Of a stretch of DNA of 41,344 nt, positions 16,058 through 31,800 are shown one piece after another. A model generated the notes under the pieces. It saw only the letters and a list, made by a program, of their open reading frames with translations, was not told the origin of the DNA and made no database searches. The stretch comes from Tahibacter caeni (GTDB lineage Bacteria; Pseudomonadota; Gammaproteobacteria; Xanthomonadales; Rhodanobacteraceae), in contig NZ_JANFVR010000007.1 of the NCBI RefSeq assembly GCF_024609805.1, forward strand, positions 1 through 41,344. The letters run 5' to 3'. The number at the start of each line of letters is the position of its first letter. Position 1 is the stretch's first letter. The position numbers and the translations under genes were made by a program.

Positions 16058-17584
16058 ATGGGTCTGCTGGACGATGCCATCGAGTTCGCCGACGAACCCG
16101 TACGGGCGCTGCCGCCCTGGAAGGTATTGATCGTCGACGACGAACCCGAGGTGCACAGCGTCACTCGTCTCGTGCTCGGCAACTTCCGCTTCGCCGAGCG
16201 CTCGCTCGACCTGATCAGCGCCTATTCGAGCCGCGAGGCCGAGCAGTTGCTCGGTCGCCACGACGACGCGGCCGTCGTGCTGCTCGACGTGGTCATGGAA
16301 TCGGAACAGGCCGGACTGGAGCTCGTCCGCGCGATCCGCGAGCGCCTCGGCAACCAGTTCGTGCGCATCGTGCTGCGTACGGGCCAGCCGGGCCAGGCGC
16401 CCGAGCACGACGTCATCGCCGCCTACGACATCAACGACTACAAGGAAAAGACCGAGCTGACCGCGCAGAAGCTCGCGACGACGCTGTATGCGGCGCTGCG
16501 CGCCTACCGCGACATGCGCACGATCGAGGCGAGCCGGCGCGGCCTCGAACAGGTCATCCGCGCCTCGGGTCAGGTCTTCGCGCACCAGCCGCCGCCGCAG
16601 TTCGCCTCGACCGTGCTGGCCCAGCTCGGCGAGCTGGCCGGGCTGCAGGCCGGCGCGCTGTGCTGCCGCGTCAGCCGCCCGCACGCGGACCTGCCGGAAC
16701 ATTTCCAGGTCGCCGCGGCCAGCGGCGACTACGGCCGCTACGTCGACGGCAACGCCGACGAGAGCCTGCCGCCGCACATCGTGCAGTCGCTGCGCGCCGC
16801 GTACCTGCAGCGCCGCCACGTCTACGCCGACGACCACTACGTGCTGTACTTCGCCGACAGCGACGCGACCGAGGCGCTGATCTACGTCGGCCAGGCGCAC
16901 GCGCTCGACGAACTCGGCCAGCGCCTGCTGCAGGTGTTCTGCAGCAATGTCGCGATCGCGTTCGAGAACCGGCATCTGAACAGCGAGCTCGTCGACACCC
17001 AGCTCGACATGATCTACCTGCTGGCCGGCGCGGCCGAGTCGCGCTCGCAGGAAACCGCCAACCACGTGCGCCGCGTCGGCCTGCTCGCGGCGCTGCTCGG
17101 CCGTCTGCACGGCCTCGACGAAGCGACCTGCGAGATGCTGCGGCACGCCGCGCCGCTGCACGACATCGGCAAGATCGGCATTCCCGACGCGATCCTCAAC
17201 AAGCCCGGCCCGCACACGCCCGAGGAAGCCGTCGTCATGCGCACGCACGCGGAACTCGGCGCGCGCCTGCTCGGCGGCTCGCGCCGGCCGGTGTTCCGCC
17301 TCGCCGCGGACATCGCGCTGAGCCATCACGAGCACTGGGACGGCAGCGGCTATCCGCGCGGCCTGCGCGGCGAGGCGATTCCGATCGCCGGGCGCATCAC
17401 GGCGCTGGCCGACGTGTTCGACGCGCTCGGCAGCAAGCGCTGTTACAAGCAGGCCTGGCCCGAGACCGAGATCCGCGCGTTCATCACCGAACGGCGCGGC
17501 AGCCAGTTCGATCCGGCCCTGGCCGACCTGCTGTTCGCGAACTGGGACAGCGTGGTCGCGCTGCGTCGCGACCTGCCCGACTGA
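16058..17584 (+). CDS. Response regulator with DUF3369 and HD-GYP domains
   Basis: The 508-residue cytoplasmic protein has a receiver domain (about 22-145) with the acidic pair in VLIVDDEPE and phospho-acceptor Asp77 in VVLLDVVME, a DUF3369 domain (about 160-315), and an HD-GYP domain (about 325-495). The HD pair is His368-Asp369 in LHDIGKIGIPD; HHEHWDGSGYPRGL carries the GYP motif at 431-433. HD-GYP enzymes with these residues hydrolyse cyclic di-GMP; phosphorylation of the receiver probably controls this. GGGAGG lies seven bases before the ATG. The gene converges with a sensor kinase gene that lacks its own receiver, making the two a likely pair. All key catalytic residues look intact, so it should be an active phosphodiesterase. 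Confidence 0.93.
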   Translation: MGLLDDAIEFADEPVRALPPWKVLIVDDEPEVHSVTRLVLGNFRFAERSLDLISAYSSREAEQLLGRHDDAAVVLLDVVMESEQAGLELVRAIRERLGNQFVRIVLRTGQPGQAPEHDVIAAYDINDYKEKTELTAQKLATTLYAALRAYRDMRTIEASRRGLEQVIRASGQVFAHQPPPQFASTVLAQLGELAGLQAGALCCRVSRPHADLPEHFQVAAASGDYGRYVDGNADESLPPHIVQSLRAAYLQRRHVYADDHYVLYFADSDATEALIYVGQAHALDELGQRLLQVFCSNVAIAFENRHLNSELVDTQLDMIYLLAGAAESRSQETANHVRRVGLLAALLGRLHGLDEATCEMLRHAAPLHDIGKIGIPDAILNKPGPHTPEEAVVMRTHAELGARLLGGSRRPVFRLAADIALSHHEHWDGSGYPRGLRGEAIPIAGRITALADVFDALGSKRCYKQAWPETEIRAFITERRGSQFDPALADLLFANWDSVVALRRDLPD

Positions 17585-17786
17585 AACGCCGGCGGCATCG
17601 GCGCGCCATCGCCGCGGCGTCCGCGCCGAGGGCGGCGTCCTGCCCCGCCACAGCCAATCGAACGATTCCGGGGCTCCGATCCACGGTGTCGTCGCCATCA
17701 GCTGCTGCGACCTGGCTGCGCCTTATGGCGGCGCCCCCGACCGGAATCGCCACGCAATTTCTTCGCCGTATTTGCGGGACAGGACG

Positions 17787-21629
<3,843 letters not shown>

Positions 21630-21780
21630 GCGCCGAGGCTAGCCGCGACCTTGCAACGGCACAACCGACGCCGCATTTCACGACCGGCCGCGGCGGCGGC
21701 GAATTCCGCCGGATTGCTGGCCGGTTCCGCCAGCCCCGCGCGGAACCCGGCAAAACCGCTGCGGAAGATCTCCCGTTCAA

Positions 21781-21810
21781 TTGCCGCAGCGCAACAGGCC
21801 GGCGCATAAT
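21781..21810 (+). promoter_or_regulatory. Possible sigma-70 promoter of the thiolase gene
   Basis: TTGCCG (21781-21786) and CATAAT (21805-21810) are separated by 18 bp, with a predicted start of transcription near 21817 and the thiolase ATG at 21875. Four of six and five of six bases match the consensus. Confidence 0.4.
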
Positions 21811-21874
21811 CGGGCGGTTCGGCGCCCCGGCACCGCTACGTCCCGCCCCTCTTTCACGCTACCCGGAGAGTTTC

Positions 21875-23053
21875 ATGTCCGATATCGTCATCGTCGGCGC
21901 CAAGCGCACGGCCATCGGTTCATTCCTCGGTCAGTTCAGCGGCGTCCCGACGCCGACCCTCGGCGCCACCGCGATCAAGGCCGCGCTCGAACACGCCGGC
22001 GTCGGCGCGGACGACGTCGACGAAGTCATCATGGGCTGCGTGCTGCCGGCCAACCTCGGCCAGGCGCCGGCGCGCCAGGCGGCGCTGGCCGCGGGCCTGC
22101 CGACCGCGACGGCCTGCACCACCATCAACAAGGTCTGCGGCTCGGGCATGAAGGCCATCATGCTGGCCCACGACTCGATCAAGGCCGGCTCCACGACGGT
22201 CGCCGTCGCTGGCGGCATGGAGTCGATGACCAACGCGCCGCACATGATCCCGAATTCGCGCAGCGGCAACCGCTACGGCAACTTCGAAGCCGTCGACCAC
22301 ATGGCCTGGGACGGCCTGACCAATCCCTACGACGGCAAGGCCATGGGCGTGTTCGGCGAACAGTGCGCCGACAAGTACCATTTCACGCGCGAGGAGCAGG
22401 ACGCCTATGCCGCCGAGACCGTGCGCCGCGCGCTGGCCGCGCAGGCCAGCGGCGCGTTCGCCGACGAGATCGTTCCGGTCAAGGTCGCCACGCGCAAGGG
22501 CGAGGTGGAATACGCGACGGACGAGCAGCCGGCCAAGTGCGACGTCGGCAAGATCGCCTCGCTGAAGCCGGCGTTCCGCAAGGAAAACGGCACGATCACC
22601 GCGGCCACCTCCTCGAGCATTTCCGACGGCGCGGCCGCGACCGTGCTGATGAGCGCCGACGAAGCCTCGCGCCGCGGCCTCGCGCCGCTCGCGCGCATCG
22701 TCGCCCACGCGACCCACGCGCAGGAACCGCAGTGGTTCACGACCGCGCCGGTCACCGCGATCGGCAACGTGCTGAAGAAGGCCGGCTGGAGCGTCGCCGA
22801 CGTCGACCTGTTCGAAGTCAACGAAGCGTTCGCCGTCGTCGCGATGACGCCGATGCGCGAGCTCGGCATTCCGCACGACAAGCTCAACGTCAACGGCGGC
22901 GCCTGCGCGCTGGGCCATCCGATCGGCGCGAGCGGCGCGCGTCTCGTCGTCACGCTGATCCATGCGCTCAGGCAGCGCGGCCTCAAGCGCGGCGTCGCGT
23001 CGCTGTGCATCGGCGGCGGCGAAGCGACCGCGATCGCGATCGAGCTGGCCTGA
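21875..23053 (+). CDS. Acetyl-CoA C-acyltransferase (thiolase)
   Basis: The 392-residue enzyme belongs to the thiolase family that condenses two acetyl-CoA or cleaves acetoacetyl-CoA. The acylated cysteine is Cys88 in INKVCGSGMKA. The C-terminal motifs are NGGACALGHPIGASG with His348 and CIGGGEATAIAIE with Cys378. Sequence and length resemble biosynthetic-type AtoB/PhaA acetyl-CoA acetyltransferases more than FadA. Placed between isovaleryl-CoA dehydrogenase and methylcrotonyl-CoA carboxylase genes, it probably performs the last thiolysis of leucine or isoleucine degradation, although use in other short-chain routes cannot be excluded. The ATG at 21875 has GGAGAG about six bases upstream. It is divergent from the large sensor kinase gene across 245 bp. 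Confidence 0.93.
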   Translation: MSDIVIVGAKRTAIGSFLGQFSGVPTPTLGATAIKAALEHAGVGADDVDEVIMGCVLPANLGQAPARQAALAAGLPTATACTTINKVCGSGMKAIMLAHDSIKAGSTTVAVAGGMESMTNAPHMIPNSRSGNRYGNFEAVDHMAWDGLTNPYDGKAMGVFGEQCADKYHFTREEQDAYAAETVRRALAAQASGAFADEIVPVKVATRKGEVEYATDEQPAKCDVGKIASLKPAFRKENGTITAATSSSISDGAAATVLMSADEASRRGLAPLARIVAHATHAQEPQWFTTAPVTAIGNVLKKAGWSVADVDLFEVNEAFAVVAMTPMRELGIPHDKLNVNGGACALGHPIGASGARLVVTLIHALRQRGLKRGVASLCIGGGEATAIAIELA

Positions 23054-23209
23054 TCCGCGGCCGAAACGAAGGAAAGCGGAGCGCGCCGCCGCGGCGCGCT
23101 CCGCAGCGGCCGCAGCGGCGAATACACATTCTCGCGAGGCACACGCTTGCCTGAGCCCGCCTCCGGCTCAATACTGCCGCGCCACCGGCCCCTGGAGGAG
23201 AATCCCGTG

Positions 23210-23653
23210 ATGAAACCGCACCGCATCGTATTGTGTCTGGCCCTGATCGCCGGCCTCGCCGCCTGCAGCGCGCAGGACCAGCAGGCCGCCCAGCAGAAGG
23301 CCGACGCGGCCAAGCAGGCCGCCGCGCAGAAGATCGACGAAGCCAGGAAGACCGCCGCCGAAGCCGCCGCGACGACGAAGGAAGCCGTCAAGGACGCCGC
23401 CGCCGAGGTCAAGTCCGCCGCCGGAGATGCCGGCGACCGTATCAGCACCATGGCCAACGAGACCGGCCAGGCGGTCAAGGAAGGCGCCAGCGACGCGCTC
23501 GCGGCCGGCAAGGCCGCCGGCGCCGAAATCAAGGAAGGCGCGAAGGAAGTCGGCCACGAGCTCAAGGAAGGCGCCAAGGCCGTCGGCCAGGAAATCAAGG
23601 AAACCGCGGTGGAAGCCAAGGACGCGGCAAAGGAAGCCGTCAAGAAGGACTGA
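23210..23653 (+). CDS. Small Ala/Lys-rich lipoprotein
   Basis: The 147-residue product has a lipoprotein signal peptide with the lipobox LAAC (HRIVLCLALIAGLAAC), so it should be anchored to a membrane through the cysteine. The mature part is almost entirely Ala, Lys, Glu and Gly in loose 11-residue periods such as KEGAKEVGHEL and KEGAKAVGQEI, predicting long amphipathic helices like those of LEA or apolipoprotein-like stress proteins. It has no enzymatic motif. GGAGGAG lies 9 bases before the ATG at 23210; a GTG three bases earlier is possible. The gene follows the thiolase by 156 bp and ends before a clear terminator, so it may be its own unit or the end of the thiolase transcript. Function is not known; a role in envelope stability is a guess from composition. 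Confidence 0.8.
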   Translation: MKPHRIVLCLALIAGLAACSAQDQQAAQQKADAAKQAAAQKIDEARKTAAEAAATTKEAVKDAAAEVKSAAGDAGDRISTMANETGQAVKEGASDALAAGKAAGAEIKEGAKEVGHELKEGAKAVGQEIKETAVEAKDAAKEAVKKD

Positions 23654-23971
23654 GCGCTCGCCCGAGCGCAAGCGCCGGCCACCCGCCGCGTCTTCCTGCA
23701 GCAACGCAACGAACCGGCCGCTCCTGCGGCCGGTTTGCATTTCGGCGGAGGAAAACGCAGCGACCGTTCGTCCGGCAAACGGCGCCCCGCGCGAAAGCGT
23801 CGCCCCCTCCGGCACCCGAAACCGACAGGGCCGCCGCGGCGACGGCCGCCGTGCGGCGCTCACGGCCTTCGCCGACGCGCGCGGCAACCGCCGCCGCACG
23901 GTCCGGCGCGATTTCCCATTGCCGGCGCGCTGTGCTTACATGCGCGCCCTGTTTCCCTTCGGCGCACGCGC
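23654..23971. other. 318-bp intergenic stretch: terminator, then no recognised element
   Basis: The first part holds the hairpin at 23712-23735. The rest, up to the carboxyltransferase start at 23972, has no frame that looks coding and no clear sigma-70 promoter or ribosome site. Confidence 0.5.
23712..23736 (+). terminator. Intrinsic-type terminator after the lipoprotein gene
   Basis: A 10-bp perfect stem (23712-23721 with 23726-23735), a 4-base loop (TCCT) and a short T-rich tail (TTTGCATTTC) lie 58 bp past the stop codon. Confidence 0.7.
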
Positions 23972-25579
23972 ATGACCGTCCTCGAGTCCCGGATCGATTC
24001 CCGCAGTCCCGAATTCCAGGCCAATGCCGCCCAGCTGCGCGCCGCGGTCGAGGATCTGCAGACGCAGATGGCGCGCGCCGCGCTCGGCGGCGGCGAGAAG
24101 GCGCGCAGCAAGCACACCGAGCGCGGCAAGCTGCTGCCGCGCGAGCGCATACGCGCGCTGCTCGATCCGGGTTCGCCGTTCCTCGAGCTGTCACCGCTGG
24201 CCGCCCACGGCATGTACGACGACGCGGCGCCCTGCGCCGGCGTGATCACGGGCATCGGCCGCGTGCACGGCCAGGAAGTCGTCGTCGTGGCGAACGATGC
24301 GACCGTCAAGGGCGGCACCTACTTCCCGATGACCGTCAAGAAGCACCTGCGCGCGCAGGAAGTCGCGCTCGAGAACCGGCTGCCCTGCGTCTATCTCGTC
24401 GATTCCGGCGGCGCGTTCCTGCCGCTGCAGGACGAGGTGTTCCCGGACAAGGAACATTTCGGCCGCATCTTCTACAACCAGGCGCGGCTGAGCGGAGCCG
24501 GGCTGGCGCAGATCGCCGTGGTCATGGGCTCGTGCACGGCCGGCGGCGCCTACGTGCCGGCCATGTGCGACGAGACCATCATCGTCAAGGAACAGGGCAC
24601 GATCTTCCTCGGCGGCCCGCCGCTCGTGAAGGCGGCCACCGGCGAGATCGTCGACGCCGAATCGCTCGGCGGTGCCGACGTGCACACCAGCGTGTCCGGC
24701 GTGGCCGATCATTTCGCCGAGAACGACGCGCACGCGCTCGCGATCGCGCGCGACATCGTCAAGCATCTGAACCGGCGCAAGCAGCTGCCTGTCGCCGTGG
24801 CGGAACCGCGCGAGCCCGCCTACGCCGCCGAGGACATCTACGGCATCGTGCCGGTCGACACACGGCGCCCGTTCGACATCCGCGAGATCATCGCGCGCAT
24901 CGTGGACGGTTCGGAATTCCAGGAGTTCAAGGCGCGCTACGGCAAGACCCTGGTCTGCGGCTTCGCGCACATCCACGGCTATCCGGTCGGCATCGTCGCG
25001 AACAACGGCATCCTGTTCGCCGAATCGGCGCTCAAGGGCGCGCATTTCATCGAGCTGTGCAACCAGCGCAACGTTCCGCTCGTGTTCCTGCAGAACATCA
25101 CCGGCTTCATGGTCGGCCGCAAATACGAGAACGCCGGCATCGCCAAGGACGGCGCCAAGATGGTGACCGCCGTGGCCTGCTCGCACGTGCCCAAGTTCAC
25201 CGTCATCATCGGCGGCAGCTTCGGCGCCGGCAACTACGCGATGTGCGGCCGCGGCTACCAGCCGCGCTTCCTCTGGATGTGGCCGAACGCACGCATCAGC
25301 GTCATGGGCGGCGAGCAGGCCGCCTCGGTGCTCGCGACGGTGCGCCGCGACGGCCTCGAATCCGCCGGCAACACCTGGAGCACCGACGAGGAAGACGCGT
25401 TCAAGGCGCCCATTCGCGCGCAGTACGAACGCCAGGGCCACCCCTACTACGCGAGCGCGCGCCTCTGGGATGACGGCGTCATCGATCCGGTCGACACGCG
25501 CCGCGTGCTCGGCCTTGCGATCTCGGCCAGCCTGAACGCGCCGATCGAGCCGCAGCGCTACGGCGTGTTCCGCATGTAA
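23972..25579 (+). CDS. liuB: Methylcrotonyl-CoA carboxylase, carboxyltransferase (beta) subunit
   Basis: The 535-residue protein carries the two crotonase-like carboxyltransferase domains. It moves CO2 from carboxybiotin to 3-methylcrotonyl-CoA, giving 3-methylglutaconyl-CoA. Typical MCC-beta segments are [69 protein letters not shown] and [14 protein letters not shown], and the last residues are RYGVFRM. Geranyl-CoA carboxylase beta is the nearest alternative, but its pathway genes are absent. The biotin-carrying alpha subunit, normally encoded next door, is not in the window, so the enzyme must be completed from elsewhere. The ATG at 23972 has no strong ribosome site. A strong terminator follows at 25642-25680. 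Confidence 0.93.
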   Translation: MTVLESRIDSRSPEFQANAAQLRAAVEDLQTQMARAALGGGEKARSKHTERGKLLPRERIRALLDPGSPFLELSPLAAHGMYDDAAPCAGVITGIGRVHGQEVVVVANDATVKGGTYFPMTVKKHLRAQEVALENRLPCVYLVDSGGAFLPLQDEVFPDKEHFGRIFYNQARLSGAGLAQIAVVMGSCTAGGAYVPAMCDETIIVKEQGTIFLGGPPLVKAATGEIVDAESLGGADVHTSVSGVADHFAENDAHALAIARDIVKHLNRRKQLPVAVAEPREPAYAAEDIYGIVPVDTRRPFDIREIIARIVDGSEFQEFKARYGKTLVCGFAHIHGYPVGIVANNGILFAESALKGAHFIELCNQRNVPLVFLQNITGFMVGRKYENAGIAKDGAKMVTAVACSHVPKFTVIIGGSFGAGNYAMCGRGYQPRFLWMWPNARISVMGGEQAASVLATVRRDGLESAGNTWSTDEEDAFKAPIRAQYERQGHPYYASARLWDDGVIDPVDTRRVLGLAISASLNAPIEPQRYGVFRM

Positions 25580-25641
25580 GCGGCCGCGGACCGCTGCGCC
25601 GCGGCGCACGTCCGACGCCGCCGCGGCAGAGACGGCAACAA

Positions 25642-25680
25642 AAAACCCGGCGACTGATGCAGGCGCCGGGTTTTCCTTTT
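25642..25680. terminator. Bidirectional intrinsic terminator
   Basis: An 11-bp perfect stem (25642-25652 with 25664-25674) is preceded by an A run and followed by TTTT-rich sequence. It can therefore stop transcription from the carboxyltransferase gene on the plus strand and from the giant surface protein gene on the minus strand. Confidence 0.88.
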
Positions 25681-25782
25681 TGCAACGGCCGCCTCCGGCG
25701 GACCATTGCGCAATGTCGCTTTATCGATCCTTCCAGACGTCCACCAGTCGCGGACGCCGGCCCACCGTAGCGACCGCCGCAT

Positions 25783-25812
25783 CATCGCCCGCCGCCGCGG
25801 CGGCGGGCGATG
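25783..25812. repeat. 30-bp perfect palindrome downstream of the giant gene
   Basis: Positions 25783-25797 and 25798-25812 are exact complements with no spacer, eight bases past the stop codon of the giant surface protein gene. It could stabilise the 3' end of that mRNA or cause exonuclease pausing. Confidence 0.6.
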
Positions 25813-25819
25813 CGCGCGC

Positions 25820-28800
25820 TCAGCTCATGCGCCGCTCGTGCTGGCGCCAGGCCAGCGCGGCCAGAGCCAGCATCATCAGCAGCATCGCGAACCAGCCCAG
25901 CGCCGGTGCCGGCACCGGCGTGCTGCCGAGCACGACCAGCGGCACCGAGGCGTTGCACGGACCCGGCTGGCCGGACGGCATGCACACCGTGTTCGACGAC
26001 GGCGACACGACGACCGTGTTGAGCAGGTTGCCGCTGGCCGTGGCCGAGATCTGCGCGGTGATCGTGTAGATCAGGCTCGCGCCGACCGGCAGCTGCGGAA
26101 CGGTCTGGTACAGCGCACCCGTGCCGCTGGCCGCCGGGCAGACCGCGCCGCCGCTGCCCGAGCAGGTCCAGATGAAGCCGACGATGCCGGCCGGCAGCGC
26201 GTCGTCGACGATCACGTTGTTGGCCGGGATCGTGCCGACGTTCGTCACGGTGACCGTATAGGTCGCCGTGCCGCCGGCCGCGACGGTCGTGGTGTTGACC
26301 GTCTTGGTCACCTGCAGGCGCGGCGACTGTTCCGTCGGCGTCAGCACGCACTGCGGACCGGCCGGCGGGCAGGCCGGCGGCGTGGTGCCGGTCAGGTAGG
26401 CCAAATTCGCGACCTGGCTCACGCCGAGCGGAATCGGACTGGCCACCTGCACGACGACCGTCAGCTGCAGGCTGCCGCCGGCGGGAATGGACAGGCCGCT
26501 CCAGCTGACGAGGCCGGCCGCGAAGGTGCCGCCGTTGTCGGCGCTGACGAAGCTCGTGTTCGCGTCGATGCGGTCGGTGGCTCCGACATTCGTCGCCGCG
26601 GTGCCGCCGCTGTTGGCCAGCGTGATCGTATAGGTCAGCGTCTCGCCGGGTTCGGCCACTCCGGGCTGCGCGCCGCTCTCGCCGCTCAGCGCCTTGGTCA
26701 CGGCGACGTTCGCCGCGGTCGGGATCGTCACGCATTCCGGCGGCAGCGGCATGCTGCTGCAGTTCGGCGGTGTCGTGCCGGTCTCATAGGCGAGATTCAC
26801 GACCTGCGTGACGCCGGCCGGCAGCGGGTCGGCCACGGTCACCGTCACGGTCAGGTTCAAGTTGCCGCCCGGCGGCACGGTCAGGCCCGACCAGAGCACG
26901 TTGCCGCCGCTGGCCGCGCCGCCGTTGCTCGCACTGACGAAGACCACGTTCTGATCCAGCGGATCGGTCACGCCGACGTTCTGCGCCGCCGCGCCGCCGC
27001 TGTTGCTCAGCGCGATCGTGTAGACCAGTGTCTCGCCGGGCTCGGCCACGCCGGCCACGCTGCCGCTCTCGCTGCTCAGGGTCTTGACGATGCGCACGTC
27101 GGCCTGCAGCGGATGCGTCGTGCTGCAGCTCGTGCAGTCCGGCGGATTCGTGCCGCCGCCGCCCGTCGCAGCCACGCTGTTGTTGACCGAGCCCGTCGCG
27201 TTCGCATTGACCGTCGCGGTGTAGCTGACCGCATACGTGCCCGGCACGGTTCCGCTGGGCAACGTGCACTGCACGGCACCCGTGCAGGTGTACGCGCCCG
27301 CGCTCGTGACCGCGCCGAAGGTCTGGTTCGCGCTGATCGTGTCGGCCAGCACCAGCGGCGCGGTCAGCGCGGCGTTCGCGACGGTCGCGGTCACCGTGTA
27401 CGTGATCGTCTGGCCTGGTGTCACGGTCGTGCCGCTGGCCGGGTTCGAGCTCTTGACCACGCTGACGACCGGATTCAGCGAATGCGTCGTGCTGCAGCTC
27501 GTGCAGTCCGGCGGATTGCTGCCGCCGCCGCCCGTCGCGACGACGACGTTGCCGACCGTGCCGGTTGCGTTCGTGTTGACCGTTGCCGTGTAGCTCACCG
27601 CATAGGTGCCCGGCGCGGTGCCGCTAGCCAACGTGCACTGCACGGAACCGGTACAGCTGTAGGCGCCGGCGCTCGTGACCGAACCGAAGGTCTGGTTCGC
27701 GCTCAAGGTGTCAGTCAGCACGAGCGGCGCGCTCAGCGCGGCGTTCGCCACGGTCGCCGTCACCGTGTAGGTGATCGTCTGGCCGGCCGAGACCGCCGTG
27801 CCGCTGGCCGGATTCGACGTCTTGACGACGACGATGCCCGGGTTCAGCGGATGCGTCGTGCCGCACGAGGTGCAGTCCGGCGGATTGCTGCCGCCGCCTC
27901 CCGTCGCAACCACGGTGTTGCCGACCGTGCCGGTTGCGTTCGTGTTGACCGTTGCCGTGTAGCTGACCGCGTAGGTACCCGGCGCGGTGCCGCTAGCCAA
28001 CGTGCACTGTACGGAACCGGTGCAGGTGTACGCGCCGGCGCTCGTGACCGCACCGAAGGTCTGGTTCGCGCTGAGCGTATCGGTCAGCACGAGCGGCGCG
28101 GTCAGCGCCGCGTTCGCGACGGTCGCCGTCAACGTGTAGGTGATCGTCTGGCCGGCGGCCACGGCCGCGCCGCTGGCCGGGTTCGAGCTCTTTACGACCG
28201 TGACGACCGGGTCCAGCGGATGCGTCGTGCTGCACGAGGTGCAGTCCGGCGGGTTCGTGCCGCCGCCGCCCGTGGCCGCGACGACGTTGCCGACCGTGCC
28301 GGTCGCATTCGCGTTGACCGTTGCGGTGTAGCTGACCGCATACGTGCCCGGCGCGGTGCCGCTCGGCAGGGTGCACTGCACGGTGCCGGTACACGTGTAC
28401 GCACCGGCGCTCGTGACCGAACCGAAGGTCTGGTTCGCGCTCAGCGTATCGGTCAGCACGAGCGGTGCGGACAGCGCGCCGTTCACGACGGTCGCCGTCA
28501 GCGTGTAGGTGATGGTCTGGCCCGGCAGCACGGCCGTGCCGCTGGCCGGGTTCGAGGTCTTGACGACCGCAATGCCCGGATTCAGCGGATGCGTCGTGCT
28601 GCAGGTCGTGCAGTCCGGCGGATTGCTGCCACCGCCGCCCGTCGCGGTCACGTTGTTGTTGACCGAGCCGGCCGCGTTCGCATTGACGGTCGCGGTGTAG
28701 CTGACCGCATAGGTACCCGGCGTCGTGCCGCTCGGCAGGGTGCACTGCACCGTGCCCGTGCAGGTATACGCGCCCGCGCTCGTGACCGTACCGAAGGTCT

Positions 28801-31800
28801 GGTTCGCGCTGATCGTGTCGGTCAGCACCAGCGGTGCCGTCAACGTGCCGTTGGCGACCGTGGCCGTCAGCGTGTAGGTGATCGTCTGGCCCGGGATCAC
28901 GGCCGTGCCGCTGGCCGGGTTCGAGGTCTTGACCACGGTGACGGCCGGATCCAGCGGATGCGCCGTGCTGCAGGTCGTGCAGTCCGGCGGATTGCTGCCG
29001 CCGCCGCCCGTCGCGACGACGTTGTTGTTGACCGAGCCGGCCGCGTTCGCATTGACGGTCGCGGTGTAGCTGACCGCATAGGTACCCGGCGTCGTGCCGC
29101 TCGGCAGGGTGCACTGCACCGTGCCCGTGCAGGTATACGCGCCCGCGCTCGTGACCGTACCGAAGGTCTGATTCGCGCTGATCGTGTCGGTCAGCACCAG
29201 CGGTGCCGTCAACGTGCCGTTGGCGACCGTGGCCGTCAGCGTGTAAGTGATCGTCTGGCCTGGGATCACGGCCGTGCCGCTGGCCGGGTTCGAGGTCTTG
29301 ACGACGGCGACGACAGGGCTCAACGGATGCGTGGTGCTGCAGCTCGTGCAGTCCGGCGGATTGGAACCGCCGCCGCCCGTGGCCGCGACCGTGTTGCCGA
29401 CCGAGCCGGCCGCGTTCGCGTTCACCGTCGCGGTATAGCTGACCGCATACGTGCCCGGCGTCGTGCCGCTCGGCAGGGTACACTGCACCGAGCCCGTGCA
29501 GGTGTAGGCGCCCGCGCTCGTGACCGTACCGAAGGTCTGGTTCGCACTGATCGTGTCGGTCAGCACCAGCGGACTGGTCAAGGTGCCGTTCGTGACCGTG
29601 GCCGTCAGCGTGTAGGTGATGGTCTGCCCCGGCAGCACGGCCGTGCCGCCGGCCGGATTCGAGGTCTTCACCACGGTGACGGCCGGATCCAGCGGATGCG
29701 TCGTGCTGCAGGAGGTGCAGTCCGGCGGATTCGTGCCGCCGCCGGTCGCCACGACACTGTTGCCGACCGAGCCGGCCGCGTTCGCGTTGACCGTCGCGGT
29801 ATAGCTGACGGCATACGTGCCCGGCGCGGTGCCGCTCGGCAGCGTGCACTGCACGGAACCGGTGCAGCTGTAGGCACCCGCGCTCGTGACCGCACCGAAG
29901 GTCTGGTTCGCGCTGATCGTATCGGTCAACACCAGCGGCGCGCTCAGCGAACCGGCGGTGACCGTCGCCGTCAGGGTGTAGGTGATGGTCTGGCCTGGCG
30001 TCACTACCGTGCCGCTGGTCGGGTTCGAGGTCTTGACGACCGTGACGGCCGGGTTCAGCGGATGCGTCGTACCGCAGCTCGTGCAGTCCGGCGGATTGCT
30101 GCCGCCGCCGCCCGTCGCGACGACGTTGTTGTTGACCGAACCGGTCGCGTTCGCATTGACCGTCGCGGTGTAGCTGACCGCGTAGGTGCCCGGCGACGTG
30201 CCGATCGGCAAGGTGCACTGCACCGTGCCGGTACACGTGTACGCGCCGGCGCTCGTGACCGTACCGAAGGTCTGGTTCGCGCTGATCGTGTCGGTCAGCA
30301 CGAGCGGCGCGGTCAATGCACCGTTCGTGACCGTCGCCGTCAACGTATAGGTGATGGTCTGGCCCGGCGAAACCACCGTGCCGCCGGCCGGATTCGAGGT
30401 CTTGACCACGCTGACGGCCGGATCGAGCAGGTGCGTCGTGCTGCAGGTCGTGCAGGTCGGCGGATTGCCGCCGCCGCCCGTTGCGGTCACGTTGTTGTTG
30501 ACCGAACCGGCCGCGTTCGCATTGACCGTCGCGGTATAGCTGACCGCGTACGCGCCCGGTGTCGTGCCGCTCGGCAACGTGCACTGCACGGAACCGGTGC
30601 AGGTGTAGGCGCCCGCGCTCGTGACCGTACCGAAGGTCTGGTTCGCACTGATCGTGTCGGTCAGCACCAGCGGCGCGGTCAGCGCGGCATTGGTCACCGT
30701 CGCGGTCAGGGTATAGGTGATGGTCTGGCCCGGGATCACGGCCGTGCCGCTCGCCGGATTCGAGGTCTTGACCACGGTGACGGCCGGGTTCAGCGGATGC
30801 GTCGTGCTGCAGCTCGTGCAGTCCGGCGGGTTGCCGCCGCCGCCGGCCGCGGCGACGGTGTTGCCGACCGTGCCGGTCGCATTCGTATTGACCGTCGCGG
30901 TGTAGCTGACCGCGTACGTGCCCGGCGTCGTGCCGCTCGGCAAGGTGCACTGCACGGAGCCGGTGCAGGAGTACGCGCCCGCGCTCGTGACCGTGCCGAA
31001 GGTCTGGTTCGCACTCAAGGTGTCAGTCAGCACCAGCGGCGCGCTCAGCGCCGCATTCGTCACGGTCGCGGTCAGGGTGTAGGTGATCGTCTGGCCGGCC
31101 GAGACGGCCGCGCCGCTGGCCGGGTTCGAGGTCTTGACGACCGTGACGGCGGGGTTCAGCGGATGCGTCGTGCTGCAACTCGTGCACGTCGGCGGGTTGC
31201 CGCCCCCGCCCGTCGCCGCGACGTTGTTGCCGACCGTGCCGGTCGCATTCGTATTGACGGTCGCGGTATAGCTGACCGCATACGTGCCCGGCGTCGTGCC
31301 GCTTGGCAGGGTGCACTGCACGGAACCCGTGCAGCTATAGGCGCCCGCGCTCGTGACCGTACCGAAGGTCTGGTTCGCCGACAACGTGTCGGTCAGCACC
31401 AGCGGCGCCGTCAGCGCGGCGTTGGTCACCGTTGCGGTCAACGTATAGGTGATGGTCTGACCCGCCGTCACGGCCGCGCCGCTGGCCGGGTTCGATGTCT
31501 TGACGACGGCGATGGCCGGGCTCAGCGGATGCGTGGTGCTGCAGGTCGTGCAGGTCGGCGGATTGCCGCCGCCGCCCGTCGCCGCGACGGTGTTGCCGAC
31601 CGTGCCGGTCGCGTTCGCATTGACCGTCGCGGTGTAGCTGACCGCGTACGTGCCCGGCGCCGTGCCGACCGGCAGGGTGCATTGCACCGAGCCCGTGCAG
31701 GTGTAGGCGCCCGCGCTCGTGACCGTACCGAAGGTCTGGTTCGCGCTCAGCGTATCGGTCAGCACGAGCGGCGCGCTCAGCGCCGCATTCGTCACCGTTG

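Noticed and set aside
23972-25579. Geranyl-CoA carboxylase beta subunit as identity of the carboxyltransferase
   Set aside because: The families are close, but the neighbours are leucine genes and no terpene-degradation gene is present.
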